64,000 bases of DNA, taken from Alphaproteobacteria bacterium. Lineage in GTDB: Bacteria; Myxococcota_A; UBA796; UBA2385. The position numbers and the translations under genes are program-made. The DNA is taken from positions 124,001 to 188,000 of the forward strand of contig JACKEY010000010.1 in NCBI GenBank assembly GCA_020632755.1. The letters are read 5' to 3'. Position 1 is the first letter of the stretch. Each line of letters starts with the position of its first letter. The notes beneath the pieces were generated by a model that was not told the DNA's origin, ran no database searches, and worked only from the letters and a program-made list of their open reading frames with translations. This document shows positions 16,231 through 24,729 of this stretch, piece by piece.

Positions 16231-17276
16231 AGCCGGCGGCGCCGACCGACCAGGGCGAGCATCGCGAGGCCCAGGCCCGCGAAGGCCGGGACCGGCACGA
16301 CCGAGCAGCCGAAGATGGCCGACCAGCCGCCACCGCCGCTGTCGTCGTCGTCGTCGTCGGGACGGCTGGGGTCGTCGGTGCCGGTGTCGGAGCCGCCCCC
16401 GGCGCCCCAGTCTCCGCCGCCGTCGCCGGTACCGCCGTCGCCGGTGCCGCCGTCGCCGGTGCCGCCGTCGCCGGTACCGCCGTCGCCGGAGCCACCGTCG
16501 CCCGAGCCACCGTCACCGCCGGAGCCGGCGCTGAAGTCGGCGTTCGCTTCGATCCAGTCGATGTACTGGTCGACGCGGGTCACACCGGCGCCGCCGCCGA
16601 TGCAGACGGTGGACGAGGACTCGTAGGCGAACACGAACGAGTTCACGCCGGCCAGCTCGTAGCTGCTGCCGACGGGCTCGAGGCTGGCGCCGCCGGAGTC
16701 GCCGCTACACAGGTTCTGGTCGTCGTCGGTGTCCAGCGAGTAGATGAACTGGCTGTCGTAGTCGGCGACCGGCATCTCGGCGTAGCGCTTGTACCCGCTG
16801 CCGTCCTGGTTGTCGCCGATGATGCCGTAGCCGACGTAGGTGAGCTCCTTGCCGTACCAGGAGCTGTTCACGGCGTCCTGGTTCAGGTCGTAGGGCGTCA
16901 CGCTGGTGATGCCGGTCTGCAGCTCGATGAGCCCGATGTCGTTGCTCAGCTCGCGGCTGTTGTAGTTCTCGTGGGCGATGAGATCGACCGCGATGTCGTA
17001 GTCGGTGATGTTGTCGTAGACGTCCTTTCCGATGGTGAAGTAGACGTCGTAGCGGCCCATGCCCTCGACGCAGTGCGCCGCGGTCAGGACCCACTTCTTG
17101 TGGATGAGCGTGCCCGAGCAGAACTGGCCGCAGTAGCCGCTGCTGTCGCAGGCCAGCAGCGCGCCGACGGCCTTGTAGGCGCCGGTGGTGTCGCCGTTGA
17201 CGATGGGCGGCGGGGCGTCCTGGGCGTGGGCCGGAGCCCCGAGCATCGACAGGGCAGCGAGGGCGGTCAGGGTCAT
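16227..17276 (-). CDS. Secreted trypsin-like serine protease with MYXO-CTERM-like tail (2)
   Basis: The 349-residue paralogue of the downstream protease has a signal peptide ending in AHA-QDAPPPIVNG and S1 motifs: His in VLTAAHC, Asp in SNDIGLIEL, Ser in CSGDSGGASL. A linker of tandem GDGGTG repeats (15-bp DNA units, about 16425-16515) and an Asp run precede FGCSVVPVPA, a hydrophobic segment and GRRRRL, again a MYXO-CTERM-like sorting tail. The ATG at 17276 is chosen because it begins the signal peptide; it is preceded by GGAG. The protein is presumably processed at the Cys and anchored to the outer surface, as inferred for myxobacterial proteins with such tails. Confidence 0.9.
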   Translation of the reverse strand: MTLTALAALSMLGAPAHAQDAPPPIVNGDTTGAYKAVGALLACDSSGYCGQFCSGTLIHKKWVLTAAHCVEGMGRYDVYFTIGKDVYDNITDYDIAVDLIAHENYNSRELSNDIGLIELQTGITSVTPYDLNQDAVNSSWYGKELTYVGYGIIGDNQDGSGYKRYAEMPVADYDSQFIYSLDTDDDQNLCSGDSGGASLEPVGSSYELAGVNSFVFAYESSSTVCIGGGAGVTRVDQYIDWIEANADFSAGSGGDGGSGDGGSGDGGTGDGGTGDGGTGDGGTGDGGGDWGAGGGSDTGTDDPSRPDDDDDDSGGGGWSAIFGCSVVPVPAFAGLGLAMLALVGRRRRL

Positions 17277-17433
17277 CGGCGGCTCCAGGAGTCCACAGGC
17301 ACGCGTGCGGACGAGGGGGGGCAGGTCGAGGGAGGGGGGCCGTACGGGACACCCGCAGTGGCTCTTGCCTTCCGACCAGGAGGGCTGCATCGCCAGGGTA
17401 GCCGGCCCCCCAAACCGACCGGTGACGAACCTG

Positions 17434-18333
17434 TCAAGAAATGGAGGCGGCGATCACCGACAGCAGGAAGCCCAGGGAGATCCAGCCGTTGGCCGCGAAG
17501 AAGGCCTGGTCCAGCCGCGACAGATCGCCGGGCCGCACGATCCAGTGCTCGTAGAACAGCGCGCCGGTGATGGCCGAGAACCCGACCCAGTACGGCCACC
17601 CGAGCCCGGTCACCAGCGGGATGGCCGCGAGCAGCCCCACCGTCACCAGGTGCAAGAGCGCGCTGGCGACCAGCGCCCCCCGCTCGCCCAGGGCCACGGG
17701 GATGCTGTGCAGGCCGACCCCCTCGTCGTAGTCGCGGTCCTGAAGGGCGTAGAGGACATCGAAGCCGGCGACCCAGGTCGCGACCGCGGACCCGAGCAGC
17801 ACCGCGGGCAGGCCCACGGTCCCGGTGAGCGCGATCCACACGGACACCGGCGCCAGCCCGAGCGCGATGCCCAGCACCACGTGGCAGAGCGACGTGAAGC
17901 GCTTGGTCAGCGAGTAGCCCCACAGCACCGCCAGCACGCCGGGCGTCAGCATCAGGCACAGCGGGTTGAGCATCCACGCCGCCAGCGCCAGCAGCGCGGT
18001 GAACGCCAGGGTGATCGCCCAGGCGGCGCCCACCGGCAGGCGCCCGCCGGGGATCTCCCGGTTCGCCGTGCGCGGGTTGCGCGCGTCGATGTGGCGGTCC
18101 ATCAGCCGGTTGAAGCCCATGGCGCTCGACCGCGCGCCGACCATCGCGACCAGGATCCAGAACAGCTGCAGCCAGGTCACGTCGGCCTGTCGCGACACCA
18201 GCCAGGCGGCGGCCAGGGCGAAGGGCAGCGCGAAGACCGTGTGCGCCAGCTTGATGTCGCGGGCGAAGGCGGTCAGGGCCGAGACCGGCCCCGCGGGCGG
18301 CGGGGACGGCGGGCTCACGGCAGGAGCGGACAC
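17434..18333 (-). CDS. mqnP: UbiA-family prenyltransferase of menaquinone synthesis
   Basis: This 299-residue membrane protein is a UbiA-superfamily prenyltransferase: a first Asp motif NRLMDRHID (75-83), a second DRDYDEG near residue 192, and about eight or nine hydrophobic segments. In the futalosine pathway the UbiA homologue MqnP attaches the polyprenyl chain to the 1,4-dihydroxy-6-naphthoate-derived ring; membership of an operon with MqnE-MqnA, UbiX and MenG supports that role over ubiquinone synthesis. The GTG at 18333 is preferred, giving a 17-nt Pro-rich lead; the gene overlaps the upstream amidohydrolase gene by 19 nt. Last gene of the operon. Confidence 0.88.
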   Translation of the reverse strand: MSAPAVSPPSPPPAGPVSALTAFARDIKLAHTVFALPFALAAAWLVSRQADVTWLQLFWILVAMVGARSSAMGFNRLMDRHIDARNPRTANREIPGGRLPVGAAWAITLAFTALLALAAWMLNPLCLMLTPGVLAVLWGYSLTKRFTSLCHVVLGIALGLAPVSVWIALTGTVGLPAVLLGSAVATWVAGFDVLYALQDRDYDEGVGLHSIPVALGERGALVASALLHLVTVGLLAAIPLVTGLGWPYWVGFSAITGALFYEHWIVRPGDLSRLDQAFFAANGWISLGFLLSVIAASIS

Positions 18334-19490
18334 GACAGCCACCTCCGGGCCCAGCGGGTCCCATCCAGCAGGGTGCGGCCGGGATCGGTGGTCGCCGGCA
18401 GCGCGACGTGCAGCAGGCCGTGCTCGGCGCCGGGGCAGAGACCGCCCACGCGGCCGTCGCGGACCGGACCGAGCAGCGAGGCGCCGCCGGTGGTCAGCGC
18501 CGCGATCCACACGCCGGGGTCGATGTCGGGGAAGGCCGCGGCCAGCACGGCGGCGTCCGCCAGCACGTCCAGGTCCGGGCAGCTGGCCAGCGAGTCGGTG
18601 CCGATGGCCAGCCGCAGGCCGCGGGCCACCATGCCGGGCACGTCGGGCAGCGCGCCGCCGATGTGCAGGTTGCTGCGCGGACACAGCACCACCGCCGTGT
18701 CGGTCGCCGCCAGCCGGTCCAGCTCGGCCGGCCCGGTGTGCACGCAGTGGACCAGCGCCAGGTGCGGGCCCAGCACGTCGAGCGCGTCGAGCAACGCCAC
18801 CGGGCTGTCGGCGTGGCCGATGCGGTCGCGCCAGTCCCGGCCGAGCCGATCCAGGAAGTCGGCCCAGGGACCGCTGCGATCCCGCAGCAGCAGCGTGTCG
18901 GCGGCGTCTTCGTCGCAGTGGAAGGTGCGGGCCGGGCCGGGCTCCGGCGGCGGCGCGAGCACCGACGCCAGCAGGTCGGCCGCACAGGACACGACGGCGT
19001 GGCAGGTCTCGACGGCAGGGAAGCCCGGCGCCAGCAGCAGCCGCGCCGCGCCCGACCGGGCTGACTCGCAGCGGTCCGGCTCGATGCCCAGGATCTCGAC
19101 CTGGGCGGAGCCACGCAGGTCGGCGTCGGCCATCAGCGGGATCGGCGCTCCCGAGTTGGTCACGTCGACGAGCGCGGCGGTGCCGGCGTCCCGCGCCTCG
19201 GTGATGGCGCCCCGCATCGCCTCGGCGTCGGGCGCCCGGCGGCGCGACACCAGCGCCTGGGCCCAGCTCGACAGGCCGCTGCCTCCCGGGACCTTGCCCC
19301 GCAGGTCGGACAGCTCCAGGTGGCAGTGGGCGTTGACCAGCCCCGGCAGCAGCAGCCCGCCGACCTCCTCGGCCTCGTGGCCCGAGCGCGCGGCGACCGC
19401 GGTCACCCGGCCGTCGTAGTCGAGCACGACCTCGCCCCCGGCCAGGGGGCCGTCGGGGGTCCAGACCCAGTCGGCGCGGATGCGGCGCAC
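18315..19490 (-). CDS. mqnX: Amidohydrolase, probable aminodeoxyfutalosine deaminase
   Basis: The 391-residue protein belongs to the COG0402-type metal-dependent deaminases: NAHCHLELS (metal-binding HxH), TFHCDED, a conserved LVHCVHT strand and LCPRSNLHIGG followed by GLRLAIGTDSLAS. Enzymes of this group deaminate 6-amino-6-deoxyfutalosine to futalosine in bacteria lacking a direct hydrolase, and its position between MqnE-MqnA and the prenyltransferase argues for this role. Substrate is inferred from context. GTG 19490 has GGAG five nt upstream and starts at the first beta strand (VRRIRADWVW). It lies 37 nt downstream of the MqnE-MqnA gene. Confidence 0.78.
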   Translation of the reverse strand: MRRIRADWVWTPDGPLAGGEVVLDYDGRVTAVAARSGHEAEEVGGLLLPGLVNAHCHLELSDLRGKVPGGSGLSSWAQALVSRRRAPDAEAMRGAITEARDAGTAALVDVTNSGAPIPLMADADLRGSAQVEILGIEPDRCESARSGAARLLLAPGFPAVETCHAVVSCAADLLASVLAPPPEPGPARTFHCDEDAADTLLLRDRSGPWADFLDRLGRDWRDRIGHADSPVALLDALDVLGPHLALVHCVHTGPAELDRLAATDTAVVLCPRSNLHIGGALPDVPGMVARGLRLAIGTDSLASCPDLDVLADAAVLAAAFPDIDPGVWIAALTTGGASLLGPVRDGRVGGLCPGAEHGLLHVALPATTDPGRTLLDGTRWARRWLSCPLLP

Positions 19491-19527
19491 GGAGGCTCCG
19501 GGGGGAGGGAGGGCAGGGAGGAGGAGG

Positions 19528-22089
19528 CTACTTCGACGAGGGCGACAGCGGCCGGTGGCGGCTGGCCGCGGACAGGGCGGCGCGGGCCACACGGTCGCCG
19601 GCCTGGACCCGCACGGGCACGAAGCCGGCGTCTTCGATGTGGCGCTCGAGCTCGACCAGGGCCTGGTCCTGGTCCACGCAGCCGGGGATCTGCAGGTCGG
19701 CGGGCACGACGACCGCGCCGGCGCCCGACAGCAGCGCGGCGGCGGTGGCGGCCAGGCCGGCGTTGCCGACGTCCACGGTGACGACGGTCTCGGCGGGGAC
19801 CGACAGCCGGGTCTCGGCGACGCGGCGCAGCCACGACGCGGCGGTCTCGCCTTCGCCCCGCTCGACCCGACGCTCGCCGGCCGCGGGTGCGCCGTCCAGG
19901 CGGTAGGGCAGCTCGGTGGTGGTGACCCGGGCGCGGGCGGCGCGGCGCAGCGTGGACAGGCGCGGACCGGGCGCGGGCCGGTCGGCCGGCGGCGCGTACA
20001 GGCTGACGTCTTCGAGCGGCACGAGCCCGGCGCGGTGGGCCAGGGCGGCGAACCGGCGCAGGCCCATCATGGCGGCGTCGTCCAGCCGGTGGCGGATGGC
20101 GCGGGTCAGGTAGGGCGCGTCGGCCGGATCGAGCTCGGCCACCGCCGGGTCCAGCGCGCGACCCGCGTGATCGGCGGGGGCGCCGTCCAGGGTCGCGGCC
20201 CACTCGCGGACGGCGTCGATGCCGTGCAGCCCGGCGTCCCGGACCCGGGCGACGACCGCGGGGTGCACGTCCGGGCGGCCGGCCCAGACGGCGAAGACGA
20301 AGGGCAGGCCGGTCCAGGCCTTCCACTCGGCGGCCAGGTCGACGCGGGTGGTGAGCCGCGCGGGCAAGGCTCGGGCCACGTCGCCGATGACGACGGCGGC
20401 CACGTCGCCGCGGGCCGCCTCGACGCCGCTGCCGGGGGCGCCCTCGACGATCTCCAGGCCGGCCGGCACCCGCGCGGCCAGGGGGCCCTCGGTCAGCAGC
20501 AGCCGGGCCAGCAGCACGCTGGTGCGGCTGACGCCGTCGAGCACCACGCGGGTCCACCGCTCGGGCGGGGTCTCGGCCACGATCAACACGCTCTGCACAG
20601 CGCCGTCGGCCCCCACGCAGACGTCGGGCACGACGCGAAGCTCGGGGTCGGTCAGCAAGGCGCCGACGGGCAGCAGGGCCAGATCGACCTCACCGGCGGA
20701 CAGCCAGCCGGCCACCTGGTAGGGGTGGCCCTCCCGCAGCTCCAGGCCTCCTTCGCGCTCCAGGAAGCGGATCAGCGGCCAGGCGTTGTGGTAGCCGACG
20801 GCGGCGATGCGCGCGGGCGGACCCTCCTCGGCCCCTCCCCCGCTCCACTGGGATCCGCTCACGATGCGGTAGAGCGTGTCCCGCTCCACCGGGCGGCGAC
20901 CGGCGTCGCCGATCAGCCGGAACAGGTCCTCGCGGGCCAGCCCCTGCGGCGTGTCGGCGCCGGCCATGTGGTAGATGTGCTCCTCGCGCACGGTGCCGTC
21001 CATGTCGTCGGCGCCGAAGTCCTGGGCGAGCTGGGCGGTGTCCTCGCCGAGCATCGGCCAGTAGGCCTTGATGTGCGCGAGGTTGTCGAGCATCAGCCGG
21101 GCGACGGCGATGGTGCGCAGGCTGTCGAGGTGGGTCGGCGAGCGCAGCCGCTGCAGGCGGTTGTTCTCGTTGTGGAAGCGCAGGGCGATGAAGGTCTGGA
21201 AGAAGCCGTGGTCGGGATCGTCGGCCAGTGCGGCGATGCTCTCGTCCTGCAGGCGGCGCAGGCGGTCCAGGTGGTCCACCCGCTCTTCGAGCGTCTCGAT
21301 GGACCCGAACAGCATGGTGCTGTTGGTCTTGATGCCCATGCGGTGGGCGACGCGGTGGACCTCGAGCCAGCCGTCGGCGTCGACCTTGTCGTGGCACAGC
21401 TTGCGGCGGGCCCGGTCGGCGAAGATCTCGGCGCCGCCGCCCGGCATCGACCCCAGGCCGGCATCGACGAAGGACCGCAGGACCTGTTCGTAGGTCATGC
21501 CGTACTTCTCGGCGTAGTAGTGGATCTCGACGGCGGTGAAGCCCTTGCAGTGCAGGTCCGGCCGGGCCTGCTTGAGCCGCTGCATCAGCGTCGTGTAGTA
21601 GTCGAAGGGCAGGTCGGGGTTGAGCCCGTTGACGATGTGCACTTCGGTCAGCAGCACGTCCTGCAGGGGGGTGAGCCGGCCGACGGCCTGGTCCATGGAC
21701 AGGGTCCACGCGGCCGGATCGCCGGTCTCCAGCCGCGCGAAGCTACAGAAGATGCAGCTGGCCTCGCAGACGTTGGTGGCGTTGATGTGCAGGTTGCGGT
21801 TGTAGAAGCACAGATCGCCGTGCAGCCGCTCGCGCACGCGATCGGCCAGGGCGCCGACGACGCCCAGGTCGGCGTGGAACAGGCGCAGGCCCTGGTCGAC
21901 GTCCAGGCGCCGGCCGGCCTCGACGGCGTCGAGCACATCGGTCAGCCCGGCGGCGGCGGCGGCATCGACCAGCAGCGGGTCGAGGGGGCGCGGGGCGGGG
22001 GCGCGGGGGCCGACGCGCCAGGGCTCGGCGGGAGGGGCCGCGTGCACGGGAGCGGGTCGCTCGGGGCTGGGGATGCGAGGAGGGGTCAC
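19528..22089 (-). CDS. MqnE-MqnA fusion (aminodeoxyfutalosine synthase/chorismate dehydratase) with extra C-terminal domain
   Basis: One 853-residue chain carries two successive futalosine-pathway enzymes. Residues about 35-410 are a radical SAM enzyme with the cluster motif CEASCIFC (Cys108, 112, 115) and MqnE-like features (GLGSMPGGGAEIF, NSTMLFGSIETLEERVDHL, FQTFIALRFHNENN). Residues about 430-680 match MqnA (IAAVGYHNAWPLIRFLE, GEVDLALLPVGALL), which dehydrates chorismate to 3-enolpyruvylbenzoate, the MqnE substrate. The last 165 residues (VVTVDVGNAGLAATAAALL and so on) I cannot assign. The start is GTG with GGAG upstream, and its GTGA overlaps the ubiX stop. The fusion would let the intermediate pass within one protein. 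Confidence 0.9.
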   Translation of the reverse strand: MTPPRIPSPERPAPVHAAPPAEPWRVGPRAPAPRPLDPLLVDAAAAAGLTDVLDAVEAGRRLDVDQGLRLFHADLGVVGALADRVRERLHGDLCFYNRNLHINATNVCEASCIFCSFARLETGDPAAWTLSMDQAVGRLTPLQDVLLTEVHIVNGLNPDLPFDYYTTLMQRLKQARPDLHCKGFTAVEIHYYAEKYGMTYEQVLRSFVDAGLGSMPGGGAEIFADRARRKLCHDKVDADGWLEVHRVAHRMGIKTNSTMLFGSIETLEERVDHLDRLRRLQDESIAALADDPDHGFFQTFIALRFHNENNRLQRLRSPTHLDSLRTIAVARLMLDNLAHIKAYWPMLGEDTAQLAQDFGADDMDGTVREEHIYHMAGADTPQGLAREDLFRLIGDAGRRPVERDTLYRIVSGSQWSGGGAEEGPPARIAAVGYHNAWPLIRFLEREGGLELREGHPYQVAGWLSAGEVDLALLPVGALLTDPELRVVPDVCVGADGAVQSVLIVAETPPERWTRVVLDGVSRTSVLLARLLLTEGPLAARVPAGLEIVEGAPGSGVEAARGDVAAVVIGDVARALPARLTTRVDLAAEWKAWTGLPFVFAVWAGRPDVHPAVVARVRDAGLHGIDAVREWAATLDGAPADHAGRALDPAVAELDPADAPYLTRAIRHRLDDAAMMGLRRFAALAHRAGLVPLEDVSLYAPPADRPAPGPRLSTLRRAARARVTTTELPYRLDGAPAAGERRVERGEGETAASWLRRVAETRLSVPAETVVTVDVGNAGLAATAAALLSGAGAVVVPADLQIPGCVDQDQALVELERHIEDAGFVPVRVQAGDRVARAALSAASRHRPLSPSSK

Positions 22090-22721
22090 GGGGACTCCGT
22101 TCCGTCGGAGGAGGAGGCGCGCAGGGGCCCTGGGGTGAGGGGCCCGGGGGAGAGGCGACCGGTCCAGCGGTCCATCAGCGCGTTGTCGACGCCGAGCTGG
22201 TCGAGGGCGCGGGCGACCACGGTGTCGAGCAGGCCGTCGATGCCGTCGGGCCGGCTGTAGAAGGAGGGCGAGGCGGGCATGACCACGCCGCCGGCTTCGA
22301 TGACCGCGGCCATGTTGCGCACGTGGATCAGCGAGTAGGGGCTCTCGCGCAGCACGAGCACCAGGGGGCGACGCTCCTTGAGCATGACGTCGGCGGCGCG
22401 GCTGACCAGGTCGGTGCTCACACCGGTGGCGATGCGGGCGAGGGACCCGGCCGAGCAGGGGATGACGACCATGCCGTCGAACCGGCTGCTGCCGCTGCTG
22501 AAGGCCGCGGCGAAGTCCTGGTTGCCGTAGACCGGGAAGCCGAAAGCGCGCGGGTCGACGCCCGTCTCGTCGTGGAAGACCATGCGGCCGACCTTCGAGA
22601 AGACCAGGTGCGGCTCGACGGCATCGGCGCCCGGACCGCGGCAGAAGTCCAGCAGGCGCGCGGCATAGGGCGCGCCGCTCGCGCCGGTGACGGCGACGAC
22701 GATGCGCTTGCGACCGCTCAC
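22086..22721 (-). CDS. ubiX: UbiX-type flavin prenyltransferase
   Basis: The 211-residue protein has the UbiX pattern: IVVAVTGASGAPYAARLLDF at the N-terminus, MVVIPCSAGSLARIATGVSTDLVSRAADVMLKERRPLVLVLRESP, and PASPSFYSRPDGIDGLLDTVVARALDQLGV. UbiX makes the prenylated FMN used by UbiD decarboxylases; in futalosine clusters the equivalent pair is called MqnM/MqnL. No UbiD partner is in this window. GTG start; GTGA overlaps the stop of the methyltransferase gene, and its own stop overlaps the start of the MqnE-MqnA gene. A Pro-rich tail follows the conserved domain. Confidence 0.93.
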   Translation of the reverse strand: MSGRKRIVVAVTGASGAPYAARLLDFCRGPGADAVEPHLVFSKVGRMVFHDETGVDPRAFGFPVYGNQDFAAAFSSGSSRFDGMVVIPCSAGSLARIATGVSTDLVSRAADVMLKERRPLVLVLRESPYSLIHVRNMAAVIEAGGVVMPASPSFYSRPDGIDGLLDTVVARALDQLGVDNALMDRWTGRLSPGPLTPGPLRASSSDGTESP

Positions 22722-23509
22722 GCGTCCTCCTCGGTCCCGCTCTCCTCGATGGCCGTGACCACCGTGGCTTCCTGGCGGATGCCGACGATCATGCTGGCGA
22801 CCGGCGGGACCATCTCCCTCCCCCGGACCACGAAGCCGAAGTCGGTGAGCATCGCCTCGAACTGCGGGCGGGTCTGGAAGGCGTCGATGCTGTCGGTCAG
22901 GTAGGCGTAGGCGTCGCGGAAGCCGGTGACCATGCCGCCGACGGTGGGCACGACCAGCCGGTTGTAGCTGTCCTGCAGCAGGCGGCTGACGGTGCCCTCG
23001 GGCTGGAAGAAGTCCAGCACGACCAGCCGGCCGCCAGGGCGCAGCACGCGGGCGCACTCGGCGATGGCGCGGTGCAGCTCGGGGACGTTGCGCAGGCCGA
23101 AGCCGCAGATGATGCCGTCGACGCTCTGGGCCGGCAGCGGCAGCTCGCGGGCGTCGGCGCGGGTGATGGTCACGGGCGCGCCCGGCGGCAGCTTGGCGCG
23201 GCCGGCTTCGAGCATCTCGCCGGCGAAGTCGACGGCGTGCACGTGGGTCGCGCCACCGCGGACCAGCGCCACGGTGAAGTCCAGGGTGCCGGCACAGAGG
23301 TCCAGGACCTCTCCCCGGGCGTTGTCCTTGAGCGCGGCCAGCGCCTGGCGCCGCCACCACTGGTCCAACCCCAGGGACAGGACGCGGTTGGCCAGGTCGT
23401 ACTTCGGCGCGAGCTGGTCGAACATCGCCCGCACCTGCGGGGCGCGATCGTCGGCCCCGGCGGTGGGCGCGGCACGCCGCGGCGTGCCCCCGGTGGGCGT
23501 CGGTTCCAT
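22718..23509 (-). CDS. menG: Demethylmenaquinone methyltransferase (MenG/UbiE)
   Basis: The 263-residue SAM-dependent methyltransferase shows VRAMFDQLAPKYDLANRVLSLGLDQWWRR, motif I VLDLCAGTLDFT, DFAGEMLEAGR, GFGLRNVPELHRAIAECARVLRPGGRLVVLDFFQPE, characteristic of UbiE/MenG. It would add the last methyl group in menaquinone synthesis. The ATG at 23509 is preferred, as ATGA overlaps the stop of the polyprenyl synthase gene. After the Rossmann core, VPTVGGMVTGFRDAYAYLTDSIDAF is also typical. Third step in the operon order, which is otherwise all lipoquinone genes. Confidence 0.94.
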   Translation of the reverse strand: MEPTPTGGTPRRAAPTAGADDRAPQVRAMFDQLAPKYDLANRVLSLGLDQWWRRQALAALKDNARGEVLDLCAGTLDFTVALVRGGATHVHAVDFAGEMLEAGRAKLPPGAPVTITRADARELPLPAQSVDGIICGFGLRNVPELHRAIAECARVLRPGGRLVVLDFFQPEGTVSRLLQDSYNRLVVPTVGGMVTGFRDAYAYLTDSIDAFQTRPQFEAMLTDFGFVVRGREMVPPVASMIVGIRQEATVVTAIEESGTEEDA

Positions 23510-24645
23510 CAGCGGACCCGCTCGACCAGGTAGCCGGCCAGGGTCACCAGCCCGTCGCGCCACGGGCTCGGCGGCAGCACGTCCAGGGCGGCGATGCCGT
23601 CGGTGACACGCCGGCGGGCGACGGCCAGGGCTTCGTCACAGGCGCCGCTGGAGCGCACGTCCGCGATGATCGCGGGGATGCGCTCGGGCGAGGGCGCGCC
23701 CTTGGCCAGCTTGCCGCGCAGCTCGGGCACCCGCTGGAAGGCGATGACCAGCGGCAGGGTCAGCTTGCGCTCGGCCAGGTCCTGGCCGCGGCGCTTGCCG
23801 GTGAGCCGCATCTCGCCGACGTAGTCCAGCACGTCGTCGGTGATCTGGAAGGCGATGCCGACCTCGTGGCCGTACCGCTGCAGGGCGGCGGCGGCGACGT
23901 CGTCCCCGACCTTCCAGGCGCCGGCGGCCGCACACCACGAGATGAGCGCAGCCGACTTCTTGTCGACCACGTCCATGTAGGTGGCCAGGTCCAGGTCCAG
24001 GTTGCCGGCGTTGAGCAGCTGGACGAGCTCGCCTTCGGACATGGCGGTGACGGTGTGGCCGAGCTCGGTCACCGCGCGGGCGCCGCCTTCTTCCGCGGCG
24101 AGCACGACGCTCCGGGCCAGGCAGAAGTCGCCGGTGAGCACGGCGGCCGGGTTGCCGTAGATGCGCTGGGCGGCGGGGCGGCCGCGGCGCTCGTGGCCGT
24201 CGTCGACGACGTCGTCGTGCAGCAGCGAGCCGACGTGCAGCAGCTCGCCGACACACATCAGCCGCGAGATGTCGCCTTCGACCCCGACCGCGCGAGCGCC
24301 GAGCGCCGTCAGCAGCGGCCGCAGGCGCTTGCCGCCGGCGTCCACCAGGTGCCGGCCGATCTCGTTCACCGCCGGCACGACCGAGTCGAGCATGCCGGCC
24401 AGCTGGGCTTCCGCGGCGACCAGGTCGTCGGCGGCCAGCGCGAAGACCGAGCGCACATCGCCGGTCAACGGCTCGGAGGCGGAGACCGCGGGCTCCGAGA
24501 CGGTCCCCGGGTGCGCGCGCCCGTGCAGGCCCGCAGGCGCGGTGCGCAGGCCGGCGGTCGCGGCGTCGGGGGAAGGAGCGGAGGAGGTCAGGGCGAGCGC
24601 CGGGTCGAGCATGGCGGAGTCCGGGGACGCGGGGGAGGAAGCCAT
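23509..24645 (-). CDS. Polyprenyl diphosphate synthase
   Basis: A trans-isoprenyl diphosphate synthase with the first aspartate-rich motif DDVVD, the GGKRLRP motif before it, the second Asp motif ITDDVLDY, and KLTLPLVIAFQ. It presumably makes the side chain of menaquinone by adding C5 units to a shorter allylic diphosphate. The start is uncertain: GTG 24681, ATG 24645 (used here, 378 residues) and ATG 24612 are all possible, because the first 60 or so residues are low-complexity. It is the first gene of the menaquinone operon and is divergent from the GbsR/MarR gene, with a dyad between them. Confidence 0.92.
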   Translation of the reverse strand: MASSPASPDSAMLDPALALTSSAPSPDAATAGLRTAPAGLHGRAHPGTVSEPAVSASEPLTGDVRSVFALAADDLVAAEAQLAGMLDSVVPAVNEIGRHLVDAGGKRLRPLLTALGARAVGVEGDISRLMCVGELLHVGSLLHDDVVDDGHERRGRPAAQRIYGNPAAVLTGDFCLARSVVLAAEEGGARAVTELGHTVTAMSEGELVQLLNAGNLDLDLATYMDVVDKKSAALISWCAAAGAWKVGDDVAAAALQRYGHEVGIAFQITDDVLDYVGEMRLTGKRRGQDLAERKLTLPLVIAFQRVPELRGKLAKGAPSPERIPAIIADVRSSGACDEALAVARRRVTDGIAALDVLPPSPWRDGLVTLAGYLVERVR

Positions 24646-24659
24646 GGTACGCGAGGGCA

Positions 24660-24717
24660 CTTCAGTTCTTTCAATCGACACTGAAGCCTTTGAGGGGACT
24701 GAGGCAGCAAGTTAACC
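24660..24717. promoter_or_regulatory. Divergent control region of menaquinone operon and GbsR/MarR gene
   Basis: The inverted repeat CTTCAGT-N13-ACTGAAG (24660-24686), with a related ACTGAGG at 24698-24704, is unusually AT-rich for this window. TTGAGG (24690-24695) and TTAACC (24712-24717), 16 bp apart, could be the promoter of the regulator gene starting at 24730. The dyad is a good candidate site for that regulator. Confidence 0.45.
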
Positions 24718-24729
24718 TGCCGGACGACG

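Noticed and set aside
17432..17437. Exact TTGACA on the minus strand upstream of the protease pair
   Set aside because: It overlaps the end of the mqnP coding region and no -10-like hexamer lies 15-19 bp downstream on that strand (only TTTGGG).
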